The position numbers were made by a program, and so were the translations under genes. This document shows positions 35,144 through 44,842 of a DNA stretch of 64,000 nt, piece by piece. Under the pieces are notes generated by a model. That model was not told the origin of the DNA, did no database searches, and worked only from the letters and a program-made list of their open reading frames with translations. Numbering within the stretch: position 1 is the first letter of the stretch; every line of letters starts with the position of its first letter. The DNA is from Shewanella sp. ANA-3 (GTDB lineage: Bacteria; Pseudomonadota; Gammaproteobacteria; Enterobacterales; Shewanellaceae): assembly GCF_000203935.1 (NCBI RefSeq), contig NC_008577.1, positions 4,278,001 through 4,342,000 of the forward strand, read 5' to 3'.

Positions 35144-37996
35144 ATGGATAAGATTGAAATACGCGGCGCACGGACCCACAATCTCAAAAATATCAACCTG
35201 ACTATCCCAAGGGATAAGTTAATCGTTATCACAGGGTTATCGGGTTCAGGCAAATCTTCCCTAGCATTTGATACCTTATATGCCGAAGGCCAACGACGTT
35301 ATGTTGAGTCTCTTTCTGCCTATGCCCGCCAATTCTTAAGCTTGATGGAAAAGCCCGATGTCGACCATATCGAAGGCTTGAGCCCGGCGATTTCCATCGA
35401 ACAAAAATCGACATCCCATAACCCGCGCTCTACCGTCGGGACTATTACCGAAATTTACGACTATCTGCGTCTGTTGTTTGCCCGCGTGGGAGAACCACGC
35501 TGCCCAACTCACGGCCAACCACTTGCGGCGCAAACCGTGAGTCAGATGGTCGATAAAGTGTTAGAAATGCCCGAAGACAGCCGCTTGATGCTGCTGGCGC
35601 CCGTAGTCAATGGTCGTAAGGGTGAGCACGTAAAATTACTCGAAGGCTTATCGGCGCAGGGCTATATCCGCGCCCGAATCGACGGTGAAGTCTGCGACTT
35701 AACCGATCCACCAGCACTCGATTTACACGTTAAGCACACTATCGAAGTGGTGGTCGACCGCTTTAAAGTCCGCAGCGATATCCAGCAGCGTCTCGCCGAA
35801 TCCTTTGAAACCGCGCTCGAACTCTCTGGCGGGATTGCCGTGGTCGCCAGCATGGATGAAGGCACCACAGAAGAATTAATCTTCTCAGCAAATTTTGCCT
35901 GTCCGCACTGCGGTTATTCGATGGCAGAGCTTGAGCCACGGATTTTCTCCTTTAACAATCCGGCGGGCGCTTGCCCAACCTGTGATGGTTTAGGGGTACA
36001 ACAATTTTTCGACCCAGACAGAGTGATCACTAACCCTGAGTTATCCCTTGCGGGCGGCGCGATTCGTGGCTGGGATAGACGTAACTTTTATTACTTCCAG
36101 ATGCTGAGTTCACTCGCCGACCACTATAAGTTCGATGTCGAAGTGCCCTTCGAACAGCTGTCGGATAAGGTGAGAAAAATCGTCCTCTACGGCTCAGGCA
36201 AAGACAGTATCGCCTTCAAATACATCAACGACCGTGGCGATGTGGTGGTGCGTAATCACCCCTTCGAAGGCATCTTAAATAATATGGACCGGCGCTACCG
36301 CGAGACCGAAAGCAACGCGGTACGCGAAGAATTAGCCAAGTTTATCAACACTCAAGCCTGCCAAAGCTGTGGCGGCTCGCGCCTGCGTGAAGAAGCCCGT
36401 AACGTGTTTATTGGCGATCTTAACCTGCCCAAACTCACCGTTTGGTCGATAGGTGAAGCCCTCGAATACTTCGACAAACTCGAGTTCAGCGGCCAAAAGG
36501 CACAGATCGCCGAGAAGGTACTGAAGGAAGTACGCGATCGCTTAGGCTTCCTCGTTAACGTCGGCCTCAACTATTTAAGTCTGTCGCGTTCGGCCGAAAC
36601 TCTATCAGGCGGTGAAGCGCAGCGTATTCGTCTCGCCAGCCAAATCGGCGCAGGACTCGTTGGTGTGATGTACGTGCTCGACGAGCCATCTATCGGCTTG
36701 CACCAACGGGATAACGAGCGGTTATTGCAGACCTTAATCCACTTGCGGGATTTAGGTAACACAGTGATCGTGGTGGAGCATGATGAAGATGCGATTCGTA
36801 TCGCGGATCATATTATCGATATCGGCCCCGGCGCTGGTGTACACGGCGGCGAAGTGATTTGCGACGGTCCGATTGAGAAAATTGTCGCCTGCGACGAGTC
36901 CGTCACAGGTCAATATATTTCTGGCAAACGCAATATCCATATCAGCACCCCACGTACGCCTTACGACCCCAAACAAGTGATTGAGCTTTACGGCGCCCGT
37001 GGCAATAACCTACGCAACGTCGACTTAACGGTTCCCGTAGGCCTGTTCACCTGCGTGACCGGAGTATCGGGTTCAGGTAAATCGACGCTGATTAACGACA
37101 CCTTTTTTAGAATTGCCCATAAGCAACTCAACGGTGCCACAGTCGATGAGCCCGCACCTTACGATCGCATCGTCGGCATGGAGCAATGCGATAAAGTGGT
37201 CGATATCGACCAAAGCCCGATTGGTCGTACTCCGCGCTCTAACCCCGCCACTTATACTGGCATCTTTACGCCTATTCGGGAGATTTTTGCCGCGACGCAG
37301 GAATCCCGTACCCGTGGTTATCAGGTGGGCCGCTTCTCCTTTAACGTGAAAGGCGGTCGCTGTGAGGCCTGCCAAGGCGATGGCTTAATTAAGGTCGAAA
37401 TGCACTTCCTGCCCGATGTGTATGTGCCCTGCGATGCCTGTAAAGGTAAACGCTATAACCGCGAAACCTTAGAGGTGCGCTACAAAGGCAAGAACATCCA
37501 CGAAGTGCTGCAAATGACAGTGGAAGATGCGCGGGAGTTTTTCGATGCAGTGCCAGCCATTGCTCGCAAACTGCAAACCCTAATGGATGTAGGTTTGTCC
37601 TACGTACGTTTAGGCCAGAGCGCGACCACGCTGTCGGGCGGTGAAGCCCAGCGGGTGAAACTTGCGAAGGAGCTCTCTAAGCGCGATACGGGTAAGACCT
37701 TGTATATTCTGGATGAACCGACAACGGGCTTGCACTTTGCCGATATCCAATTACTGCTCGATGTACTGCATCGCCTCAAATCCCACGGCAATACTATCGT
37801 GGTGATTGAGCATAATCTGGATGTGATTAAAACCGCAGACTGGATTATCGACTTAGGCCCAGAAGGCGGAGGCGGCGGCGGTACTATCCTAGCAACCGGT
37901 ACGCCAGAAGATGTGGCGCAGCATCCTACATCCCATACCGCGCGCTTCTTAAAGCCGCTGCTGGAGCGGGATGCTAAGCTAGCCAAGCAGTCATAA
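35144..37996 (+). CDS. uvrA: Excinuclease ABC subunit A (UvrA)
   Basis: UvrA is the damage-recognition ATPase of nucleotide excision repair. The 950-residue protein has two ABC ATPase modules, each with a Walker A (GLSGSGKSSLA near residue 31; GVSGSGKST near residue 640) and a signature (LSGGEAQRIRL and LSGGEAQRVKL). Two zinc-finger sites are present (CPHCGYSMAEL ... CPTC, and the C-terminal CEACQGDG/CDAC). The N-terminus MDKIEIRGARTHNLKNINL is standard. Length is normal. No LexA box was found upstream, unlike in E. coli. Confidence 0.99.
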   Translation: MDKIEIRGARTHNLKNINLTIPRDKLIVITGLSGSGKSSLAFDTLYAEGQRRYVESLSAYARQFLSLMEKPDVDHIEGLSPAISIEQKSTSHNPRSTVGTITEIYDYLRLLFARVGEPRCPTHGQPLAAQTVSQMVDKVLEMPEDSRLMLLAPVVNGRKGEHVKLLEGLSAQGYIRARIDGEVCDLTDPPALDLHVKHTIEVVVDRFKVRSDIQQRLAESFETALELSGGIAVVASMDEGTTEELIFSANFACPHCGYSMAELEPRIFSFNNPAGACPTCDGLGVQQFFDPDRVITNPELSLAGGAIRGWDRRNFYYFQMLSSLADHYKFDVEVPFEQLSDKVRKIVLYGSGKDSIAFKYINDRGDVVVRNHPFEGILNNMDRRYRETESNAVREELAKFINTQACQSCGGSRLREEARNVFIGDLNLPKLTVWSIGEALEYFDKLEFSGQKAQIAEKVLKEVRDRLGFLVNVGLNYLSLSRSAETLSGGEAQRIRLASQIGAGLVGVMYVLDEPSIGLHQRDNERLLQTLIHLRDLGNTVIVVEHDEDAIRIADHIIDIGPGAGVHGGEVICDGPIEKIVACDESVTGQYISGKRNIHISTPRTPYDPKQVIELYGARGNNLRNVDLTVPVGLFTCVTGVSGSGKSTLINDTFFRIAHKQLNGATVDEPAPYDRIVGMEQCDKVVDIDQSPIGRTPRSNPATYTGIFTPIREIFAATQESRTRGYQVGRFSFNVKGGRCEACQGDGLIKVEMHFLPDVYVPCDACKGKRYNRETLEVRYKGKNIHEVLQMTVEDAREFFDAVPAIARKLQTLMDVGLSYVRLGQSATTLSGGEAQRVKLAKELSKRDTGKTLYILDEPTTGLHFADIQLLLDVLHRLKSHGNTIVVIEHNLDVIKTADWIIDLGPEGGGGGGTILATGTPEDVAQHPTSHTARFLKPLLERDAKLAKQS

Positions 37997-38104
37997 TATA
38001 AAGTGTCAGTAGTGCCTTGGTATCTCCAAGGCGCTGTAATTACACCCTATCGAGGTATAAAACCCTCTCAGGCAAGCCATTCGCCGTTATCAATCGAGGA
38101 GAAC

Positions 38105-38446
38105 ATGTTGCCAACGCATCGCCCGAGTTTGACGAGCTTAAGTCGCGCCAATCTATTACTCATCGCCTGCCTCGGGTTAACGCTTGTGGCATTGGTTGTC
38201 GCCGCTGTCGATCCGCTTATCGGTCAACCCACACGTTTACAAGTGACAGTGTTAGACAGCTCAGCCAATAGCAGCCTGCTCGCCTTGCCCGATGGCCGGA
38301 TCACCACCTTAGATCAAGGCGGTCTCACCAAAAACGCCCAAGTCACTATTTGCTCACGAACCCATTTGGTCTCTGGCTTGGAGCACTTTCATTTAAGCCG
38401 TCATCAGGAGGCGACACTCTCCCCCGAGATCCGCGTCTTAGACTGA
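38105..38446 (+). CDS. Small single-pass membrane protein of unknown function
   Basis: The 113-residue protein has one transmembrane helix near the N-terminus (NLLLIACLGLTLVALVVAAVD) and an outside or periplasmic C-terminal domain (RLQVTVLDSSANSSLLALPDGRITTLDQGG). I place the start at 38105, with AGGA four bases upstream; an in-frame upstream ATG at 38003 adds 34 polar residues and has no ribosome-binding site. It lies 83 bases upstream of the M28 peptidase gene on the same strand and may be co-transcribed. No family is recognised. Confidence 0.7.
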   Translation: MLPTHRPSLTSLSRANLLLIACLGLTLVALVVAAVDPLIGQPTRLQVTVLDSSANSSLLALPDGRITTLDQGGLTKNAQVTICSRTHLVSGLEHFHLSRHQEATLSPEIRVLD

Positions 38447-38529
38447 TTCAGCATTACGGCCCATGCAGCCAAGCTAAATCCCTGTTAGGCTTAGGATTGA
38501 TCATCCTATTGCCAACCTTAAGGATAGCC

Positions 38530-39570
38530 ATGGGCAATTTGGCGCACCCATTCACAGTAATCACTCGCTCCCAGCCTCACCGCATAGGCTTGAGCTTATT
38601 GCGCTTGTTTATCCTTAGCTTATGTTTAAGCCTTGCCGCCTGCGCCAATCAACCCGCCGAATACACTTGCTCACTTGAGGCAATTCGATTGAATTGGGCC
38701 GAACCAGAAGCTCTTAAGCAAACAGTAGCAACACTCAGCGCCGCAGAATTAATGGGGCGTAAAACCCAAACCGAAGGTGCCGCCAAGGCACGCGACTATC
38801 TGCACAGCCAGTTTCAACAACTTGGGCTTACTCCTTGGGGAGAGACTTTCGAGGTACCCTTCGAATATGCCACGCTTTTTAGCCAAGAGACAGGAAGCAA
38901 TATGGTGGCGTTAGTCCCCGCACGCCAACCCACTCATCGATGGCGTATTGTGGTGGCTCACTACGATCATCTCGGCATGAGTGGCAGCAAGATTTACCAC
39001 GGCGCCGATGATAACGCCTCAGGGGTTGCCGCCCTGTTGGCTCTCGCCGCCCACTGGCAAGCGCAGCTAAACGCCGCCCACGATTCTCTGCCCAACATTA
39101 ACTTAATGTTTGTCGCGACCGATGCCGAAGAGCCTGGGCTGTATGGCAGTACGGCCCTCGTCGAGCAACTCAAGCAGCGAATGCCCGAGGCGCAATTTGA
39201 ACTGATGCTCAATCTCGATATGATTGGCCACCCGAGCCGCCCCTACGCCATTTACCTCGAGGGTAGCCGCAACTTCTATCAATTTCCGCAATTTAGGCCG
39301 ATGCTAAACGCGAATAATCGCCTCTGCATTAAGTTAAGTCATCCCAAACCCGTGGGACGAAGCATCCAGAGCACAGATTGGCTCAGAGCCTCGGATCATT
39401 ATCCTTTCCATAAAGCTAAGATCCCTTGGCTCTATTTTGGCGTTCCCACTCATCCGCAATACCATACCCCGGAAGATACCCCAGACACTTTGGATTATGT
39501 GTTTCTCGCGGCGGTGACGGAATCCGCCTTCGAAATCCTACGACTCAATGGCGACTTTTTGAAAAATTAA
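38530..39570 (+). CDS. M28 family zinc aminopeptidase lipoprotein
   Basis: The protein (about 346 residues) starts at ATG 38530, where AGGA lies five bases upstream. It begins with a lipoprotein signal ending LAAC, acylated at Cys38. The longer frame upstream is not used. Zinc-binding motifs of the M28 peptidases are all visible: HYD at 144-146, GADDNASG near 160, DAEEPGLYGS near 200 and LDMIGH near 230, with DHYPFHK near the C-terminus. It probably trims N-terminal residues from peptides in the periplasm or at the outer membrane. The stop at 39570 precedes the deaD promoter region. Confidence 0.92.
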   Translation: MGNLAHPFTVITRSQPHRIGLSLLRLFILSLCLSLAACANQPAEYTCSLEAIRLNWAEPEALKQTVATLSAAELMGRKTQTEGAAKARDYLHSQFQQLGLTPWGETFEVPFEYATLFSQETGSNMVALVPARQPTHRWRIVVAHYDHLGMSGSKIYHGADDNASGVAALLALAAHWQAQLNAAHDSLPNINLMFVATDAEEPGLYGSTALVEQLKQRMPEAQFELMLNLDMIGHPSRPYAIYLEGSRNFYQFPQFRPMLNANNRLCIKLSHPKPVGRSIQSTDWLRASDHYPFHKAKIPWLYFGVPTHPQYHTPEDTPDTLDYVFLAAVTESAFEILRLNGDFLKN

Positions 39571-39643
39571 TCGAAGTGGCGCGTTTCTTGCTCAGTTTTG
39601 GCAAAAAAATCCACGCAAAACCCTGTATTTATCCGAGAGTCAC

Positions 39644-39673
39644 TTGGTAAAGCGGCTAAAATGCTGCTATAAT
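39644..39673 (+). promoter_or_regulatory. Extended -10 promoter of deaD
   Basis: TATAAT at 39668-39673 is preceded by TGC, an extended -10, and by TTGGTA at 39644-39649 with an 18-base spacer. The leader to the deaD ATG is about 85-90 bases, long enough to carry cold-shock control, though no such element is identified. Confidence 0.65.
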
Positions 39674-39767
39674 CTGGCGTTTTCGGTGCGGGAAATCGAC
39701 ACGGGGTTGATTTTCTGTCTGTGAAACTTAAGCGCCAATCCGGGCGCATCCACAAGGCTACAACCCA

Positions 39768-41627
39768 ATGTCATCCAGTGAAAGAACTTTCCGTGAACTC
39801 GGCTTGTCCGAGAATTTGTTGCGTGCTCTTGACGAGCTAGGTTACGAAAACCCAACGCCAATCCAATCAGCCAGTATCGACCCATTAATGGCTGGCAAAG
39901 ATATTTTAGGTCAGGCACAAACAGGTACAGGTAAAACTGGCGCCTTCGCCCTGCCCCTGCTCAACAAAGTGACCAGCCAAGCTGTCCCACAAATTTTAGT
40001 ATTAGCGCCAACCCGCGAATTAGCGGTGCAAGTCGCAGAAGCTTTCAGCAGCTACGCGAAATTTATGAAAGGTTTCCATGTACTGCCAATCTATGGCGGT
40101 CAGAGCATGCATCAGCAATTAAACGCCCTGAAGCGTGGCCCACAGGTTATCGTGGGTACACCGGGCCGTGTTATGGACCATATGCGCCGTGGCACTTTAA
40201 AGCTGGAAACCCTGCAAGCGCTGGTACTCGACGAAGCCGACGAAATGTTAAAAATGGGCTTTATCGACGATATCGAATGGATTCTGGAACACACACCAGA
40301 GCAGCGCCAACTGGCACTGTTCTCGGCCACTATGCCAGAACAAATCAAGCGTGTTGCTAACAAGCACTTAAAAGATGCGACTAACATCAGCATCGCTGCG
40401 AGCCACACCACAGTTGACTCTATCGAGCAACGTTTCGTGCAAGTGTCTCAGCACAACAAGTTAGAAGCTTTAGTTCGCGTATTAGAAGTTGAAAATACTG
40501 AAGGTATCATCATCTTCGTTCGTACCCGTAACTCATGCGTTGAATTAGCAGAAAAACTCGAAGCCCGTGGCTATGCCTCATCACCACTGCACGGTGATAT
40601 GAACCAGCAAGCCCGTGAGCGTGCGGTTGAGCAGCTGAAAAGCGGTAAGTTAGACATTCTGATCGCGACCGACGTTGCGGCCCGTGGTCTGGACGTTGAG
40701 CGTATCGGCCACGTAGTGAACTACGATATCCCTTACGATACTGAAGCTTACGTACACCGTATCGGTCGTACTGGCCGGGCTGGCCGTACTGGTATGGCGA
40801 TTCTGTTCGTGACCAGCCGAGAAATGCGTATGCTGCGCACCATCGAGCGCGCAACTAATAGCCGTATTTCGCCAATGAAAGTGCCAAGCCCAGAGACGGT
40901 TGCAGAACGTCGTCTGTCTCGCTTAGGTGAGCAGTTAGCGCAAACCATGACTCAAGATCTGGACTTTATGCGCGAAGCGGTTGCCCAGTTATGTCAACAA
41001 CTGGAAGTGGATACCGATCTGCTGGCCGCAGCCCTGCTACACCAAGTTCAGCAAGAGCGTCCACTGCAGTTGCCAGCGATTCAAGAACGTACTCGCGATG
41101 AGCGCAGCGAACGTGGTGCTGAACGTGGCGAGCGCGGTGAACGCCGTAGCCGTGAATCACGCCCAATGCCAGCAAGCCTTGGTAGCGCTGAAGCGTTAAA
41201 AGACAATCCAGATCTGAAGATGTGCCGTTATGTTATCGACGTGGGTCGTGACAATGGCGTGGGTGTGGGCAACATCGTTGGCGCTATTGCAAACGAAGCT
41301 AACATCGACAGCCGTTACATTGGTGCTATCCAGTTATACGACGCAGTGACTACCGTTGACCTGCCAGACGGCATGCCAAAAGAAGTACTGCAGCACCTGA
41401 AGAAAGTGCGCGTATGTGGCAAGCCACTGAACATCCGTGAAGCTGGCGATCAAGTATTTGTAGACTCTGGCCGTGGCGCACGTAGCGACCGTCGTCCACG
41501 TGGTGATCGTCCGATGGGCGAGCGTAAACCACGTTCAGCCTCTGGTGACAAGCCGTTTGCAGACCGCAAACCACGTTCAGACAAGCCTGCAGGCGAGCGT
41601 AGACCACGTAAACCACGCGAAGAGTAA
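39768..41627 (+). CDS. deaD: ATP-dependent DEAD-box RNA helicase DeaD/CsdA
   Basis: DeaD unwinds RNA and aids ribosome assembly and mRNA turnover, especially in the cold. The 619-residue protein carries the Q motif, Walker A (AQTGTGKT, near residue 50), PTRELA, DEAD (VLDEADEML, near 157), SAT and HRIGRTGRAGRTG in the two RecA domains. A DbpA-type RNA-binding domain follows (about 480-550), then a basic Arg/Gly/Lys/Pro-rich tail. The dimerisation segment with ERGERGERR repeats precedes it. It has its own extended -10 promoter and terminator. Confidence 0.97.
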   Translation: MSSSERTFRELGLSENLLRALDELGYENPTPIQSASIDPLMAGKDILGQAQTGTGKTGAFALPLLNKVTSQAVPQILVLAPTRELAVQVAEAFSSYAKFMKGFHVLPIYGGQSMHQQLNALKRGPQVIVGTPGRVMDHMRRGTLKLETLQALVLDEADEMLKMGFIDDIEWILEHTPEQRQLALFSATMPEQIKRVANKHLKDATNISIAASHTTVDSIEQRFVQVSQHNKLEALVRVLEVENTEGIIIFVRTRNSCVELAEKLEARGYASSPLHGDMNQQARERAVEQLKSGKLDILIATDVAARGLDVERIGHVVNYDIPYDTEAYVHRIGRTGRAGRTGMAILFVTSREMRMLRTIERATNSRISPMKVPSPETVAERRLSRLGEQLAQTMTQDLDFMREAVAQLCQQLEVDTDLLAAALLHQVQQERPLQLPAIQERTRDERSERGAERGERGERRSRESRPMPASLGSAEALKDNPDLKMCRYVIDVGRDNGVGVGNIVGAIANEANIDSRYIGAIQLYDAVTTVDLPDGMPKEVLQHLKKVRVCGKPLNIREAGDQVFVDSGRGARSDRRPRGDRPMGERKPRSASGDKPFADRKPRSDKPAGERRPRKPREE

Positions 41628-41674
41628 TCGCCAAACCTAAGCCGTTAGGTTAAGCAGATTTAAACAAACGCATT

Positions 41675-41700
41675 AAAAAAGGAGCCTAGGCTCCTTTTTT
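41675..41700 (+). terminator. Terminator after deaD
   Basis: The sequence is a perfect 26-base palindrome (AAAAAAGGAGCC, TA, complement) ending in T6, 48 bases after the stop codon. It is A/T-flanked on both sides and could work in either direction. Confidence 0.9.
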
Positions 41701-41789
41701 GTTGTCTTAAAATCACTCAAACTTCACTGGCCAGTTGATATTTCGAGCAGGTATAGTCAATCGATGGATGCCTAACTTAAGGACACTAA

Positions 41790-41945
41790 ATGGATTTTTT
41801 AGTACTGATAGCCGACCTATTTAACCCCACACTTCCAGCACTGGCTAAGTCATGCCGCCAAGATAAAACCTTATTAATCATGGTGCTGGTCGGTTGTACT
41901 CTGTTTGCCGGCTTTATTGGAATGTTAGTCGCCATGGCAAATTAA
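41790..41945 (+). CDS. Very small single-pass membrane protein (51 residues)
   Basis: The frame from ATG 41790 to TAA 41943-41945 encodes MDFLVLIADLFNPTLPALAK followed by SCRQDKTLLIMVLVGCTLFAGFIGMLVAMAN. The C-terminal half is one hydrophobic helix. AAGGA lies six bases before the start, and the frame lies alone between deaD and another small membrane protein gene. The good ribosome-binding site and protein-like composition support a real gene. Function unknown. Confidence 0.65.
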   Translation: MDFLVLIADLFNPTLPALAKSCRQDKTLLIMVLVGCTLFAGFIGMLVAMAN

Positions 41946-42012
41946 CTTGCACTTAAGCCAATAGGTCTATTAGTGTCGGCTTAGTCTTTAGCAACGCAAT
42001 TAGTGTATTTCG

Positions 42013-42384
42013 ATGAAAAAAGCCCTTACCGCTGGCCTGTTATCCGCCTTTGTCGCCCCCGGCAGCGGCCACTTTTACCTTAAACATAAACGTTCGGCGC
42101 TGGTGTTTTTCGGCTTAGCTGTCATCAGCCTTATGCTGTTGCTTATGCAAATCTATCAAGTAGCACAAGTGATCGCCTTAGAGCTCCAAAATGGCACCTT
42201 ACCCCTAGATGTCGGCGTGATATCCGCCGAAATCACTCAACAAACCCAAACCACCATGGCCAATGCCAATGAACTGCTCTATGGCTTTTTGCTCTGCTGG
42301 TTAGTGGCATTGCTCGACAGTATTCGCCTTGGACTTAAACAAGATAAACAAGATGCCTTAACTACGAATACAGCTGGGCATTAG
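42013..42384 (+). CDS. Small two-to-three-helix membrane protein of unknown function
   Basis: The 123-residue protein has an N-terminal hydrophobic segment with GLLSAFVAPGSGHFYLKHK, a central helix (LVFFGLAVISLMLLLMQIY) and a C-terminal helix (GFLLCWLVALLDSIRLG). The PGSGHFYL motif recalls small TM2-like membrane proteins, where a Pro-Gly-x-Gly turn joins two helices. It follows the 51-residue membrane protein on the same strand. I cannot assign a function. Confidence 0.7.
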   Translation: MKKALTAGLLSAFVAPGSGHFYLKHKRSALVFFGLAVISLMLLLMQIYQVAQVIALELQNGTLPLDVGVISAEITQQTQTTMANANELLYGFLLCWLVALLDSIRLGLKQDKQDALTTNTAGH

Positions 42385-42449
42385 ATTCACTAGATACTGT
42401 AATGGGCTTGCAAGCACTGTGGCCAGCAAGCCCATATTGCAACGATAAA

Positions 42450-43646
42450 CTATTGCTTAACACCATCGACTGACGTATCAACAGGCTCAGTCCGAGTATC
42501 CAAATAACCACTCAGGCGAGTTAATAGCAGCGCCGCAATCACCACTAGCGAACCAATCAATGGGGTTTGCATTAATCCCATCTGCTCGACAATGAGTCCA
42601 CCTCCCCAGGCACCTAAGGCAATCCCTATGTTGAAGGCGGCTATATTAAGTCCCGAGGCCACATCTACTGCGGTTGGTGCATAGGTTTCAGCCAGTTTGA
42701 CAACATAGACCTGTAATCCAGGGACATTGCCAAAGGCAAAAGCGCCCCAAACGAGTATGGTTAACACTGCGGTAATAGGGTTTAACGCCGTAAAGTGGAA
42801 GATAAACAGCACAGCGGCTAACCCAGTAAAAATATAAGTTAGCGCTTTGATTGGCCCCATATTATCGGCCATCTTACCGCCCCAGATGTTGCCTATAGCG
42901 ACCGAGACACCATACACCAACATGATCGCCCCTATCGCACTCGCATCGAAACCACTGATCTGCTGTAAAATCGGTGCGAGAAAAGTAAAGGCAACAAAAG
43001 TACCGCCATACCCAATTGCTGTAATGGCAAATACCAACAGCAGCCTTGGCTCGGTCAGCACTTTCGCTTGGGTCAGTAAACTGGCTGCACGGGTCTGCTT
43101 AAGGTTGTTCGGCACTAAGAATGCACTGCCTATCAGTGCGATAAGGCCGAGCAAAGCAACGGCTAAAAAGGTTGATTGCCAACCAAAACTCTGGCCGATA
43201 TAAGTCCCTAGGGGCACACCAGTTACCAGTGCGACGGTCAGTCCTGTAAACATAATCGCAATGGCGCTGGCCGCTTTTTCCTTTGGTACCAGTCCTGTGG
43301 CAATGGTTGAGCCAATCGAAAAAAACACCCCATGGGCTAAGCCTGTAATCACTCTCGCCGCAATCAAAGTTTCATAGCTCGGGGCTTGCCATGCGAGCAC
43401 ATTCCCCGAAACGAATAGTGTCATTACCGCTAACAACACATGCTTACGATTCCAATGCCCCGTTAAGGCAGTTAAGACTGGGGCGCCGACGGCTACCCCA
43501 AGGGCATAGAGGCTTACTAATAATCCCGCCGAGGGGAGAGAAACCTGTAAATCCTGCGCCATAGTGGGAATTAATCCCACGATGACAAACTCTGTTGTTC
43601 CAATAGCAAAGGCGCTTAGCGTCAATGCGAGTAAAGCTAAAGGCAT
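42450..43646 (-). CDS. MFS transporter, DHA1 type (AraJ/NepI-like)
   Basis: The protein of about 398 residues has 12 helices of the drug:H+ antiporter-1 type. It starts MPLALLALTLSAFAIGTTEFVIVGLIPTMAQDL, the typical opening of this branch, and has motif A-like GAPVLTALTGHWNRKHVLLA and GLAHGVFFSIGSTIATGLVP. I prefer ATG 43646; an in-frame ATG 43658 lies four codons upstream with AGG immediately before it and is equally possible. It is divergent from the LysR gene at 43829, which probably regulates it. Substrate unknown. Confidence 0.88.
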   Translation of the reverse strand: MPLALLALTLSAFAIGTTEFVIVGLIPTMAQDLQVSLPSAGLLVSLYALGVAVGAPVLTALTGHWNRKHVLLAVMTLFVSGNVLAWQAPSYETLIAARVITGLAHGVFFSIGSTIATGLVPKEKAASAIAIMFTGLTVALVTGVPLGTYIGQSFGWQSTFLAVALLGLIALIGSAFLVPNNLKQTRAASLLTQAKVLTEPRLLLVFAITAIGYGGTFVAFTFLAPILQQISGFDASAIGAIMLVYGVSVAIGNIWGGKMADNMGPIKALTYIFTGLAAVLFIFHFTALNPITAVLTILVWGAFAFGNVPGLQVYVVKLAETYAPTAVDVASGLNIAAFNIGIALGAWGGGLIVEQMGLMQTPLIGSLVVIAALLLTRLSGYLDTRTEPVDTSVDGVKQ

Positions 43647-43828
43647 GATGGCGTCCATCCTGTATTAAACGAGCGACAAGCTCGATAAGGGCTAATAGAG
43701 CTGAAGTTAAAGCAGCTCGCTTAACTTCAGATGGCGCTATCTTGACGATAAAGTTTATTGTCAAAAAGAGTAATTTTTGCAAATGATTTTTGCTATAAAC
43801 GTAATTAATTACCTTGTTGGAGACTGAC

Positions 43829-44710
43829 ATGCTGACTCGCTCAGATGACTTACAGATACTGCTCACAGTGGTCGATAGTGGCGGATTTTCCGCGGCGGCC
43901 GAAGCGCTCGATATTCAAGTCGCGAGGGTTTCAAGAGCCGTGACTAAACTTGAGAGTCAACTACAAGTTACCCTGCTCAACCGCACCACTCGACGAGTCG
44001 AATTAACCAATGAGGGACGCCTGTTTGTCGATGCAGTTAGGCTTGGGCTGCAAACCATACAGTTAGCGGAAGAAGAACTTATGAGCCGCGGGGAGCAACC
44101 TAAGGGTAAGCTTAGAGTCGATGCAGCCAGCCCTTTTGTTCTTCATCAGATTGTCCCCCTAGTGCATGAGTTTAAACAGCTTTACCCCGAGATAGAGCTA
44201 GAACTCACCTCGAACGAAGGCTTTGTCGACTTGATTGAGAAGCGCACCGATGTGGCGATTCGTATCGGAAAACTCACCGATTCAACCCTGCACGCTAGAC
44301 CCTTAGGTAAGAGTAAACTGCATATTGTCGCCTCTAAGGAATACCTCGCCAAACGCGGTTTACCTAAAAGCGTCAGTGAGCTAAACCACCATAGCCTTAT
44401 CGGTTTTACGGGCGCTAAGGTCTTGAATCAATGGCCACTCAAAGGACTGGAAACCATTGTTCCCACAATGCGGGCAAGCAATGGCGAAACCGTACGTCAA
44501 TTAGCCCTCGCGGGTAACGGTATAGCCTGCCTATCTGGATTTATGGTCAGCGATGATATTGCTAGCGGGCGTTTATTGCCTTTGCTGGAAAACGAGCGAG
44601 TCGCAAACATAGAGCGGGAGCAAGTCAATGCCGTTTATTACAAGGCCTCAACCGTAGCTCGGCGGATCTCCGCCTTTATCGATTTTATTCAACCTCGGCT
44701 AACCCTATAA
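43829..44710 (+). CDS. LysR family transcriptional regulator
   Basis: The 293-residue protein has an N-terminal LysR helix-turn-helix (DLQILLTVVDSGGFSAAAEALDIQVARVSRAVTKLE) and a ligand-binding domain (DLIEKRTDVAIRIG near residue 130). It starts at ATG 43829, with GGAG six bases upstream; the upstream TTG codons in frame are not used. It is divergent from the MFS gene and upstream of dkgB on the same strand, so it likely controls one or both. E. coli also has a LysR gene (yafC) next to dkgB. Confidence 0.9.
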   Translation: MLTRSDDLQILLTVVDSGGFSAAAEALDIQVARVSRAVTKLESQLQVTLLNRTTRRVELTNEGRLFVDAVRLGLQTIQLAEEELMSRGEQPKGKLRVDAASPFVLHQIVPLVHEFKQLYPEIELELTSNEGFVDLIEKRTDVAIRIGKLTDSTLHARPLGKSKLHIVASKEYLAKRGLPKSVSELNHHSLIGFTGAKVLNQWPLKGLETIVPTMRASNGETVRQLALAGNGIACLSGFMVSDDIASGRLLPLLENERVANIEREQVNAVYYKASTVARRISAFIDFIQPRLTL

Positions 44711-44842
44711 ATTTGCAAGTGATTAGGGCGTTAAGTGCCATAGATTGTTGCAATAATAGCAAAAATCATTTGTGCTTTAGCCTCTTTATCGACAAAGCAC
44801 GATCGGCGACAGTTGCCCCATCCACAGAATAAGGGGAAGAAT

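Noticed and set aside
38350..38529. Upstream start for the M28 peptidase
   Set aside because: The extra 60 residues overlap the end of the preceding gene and precede the lipoprotein signal; ATG 38530 has AGGA at the right distance.
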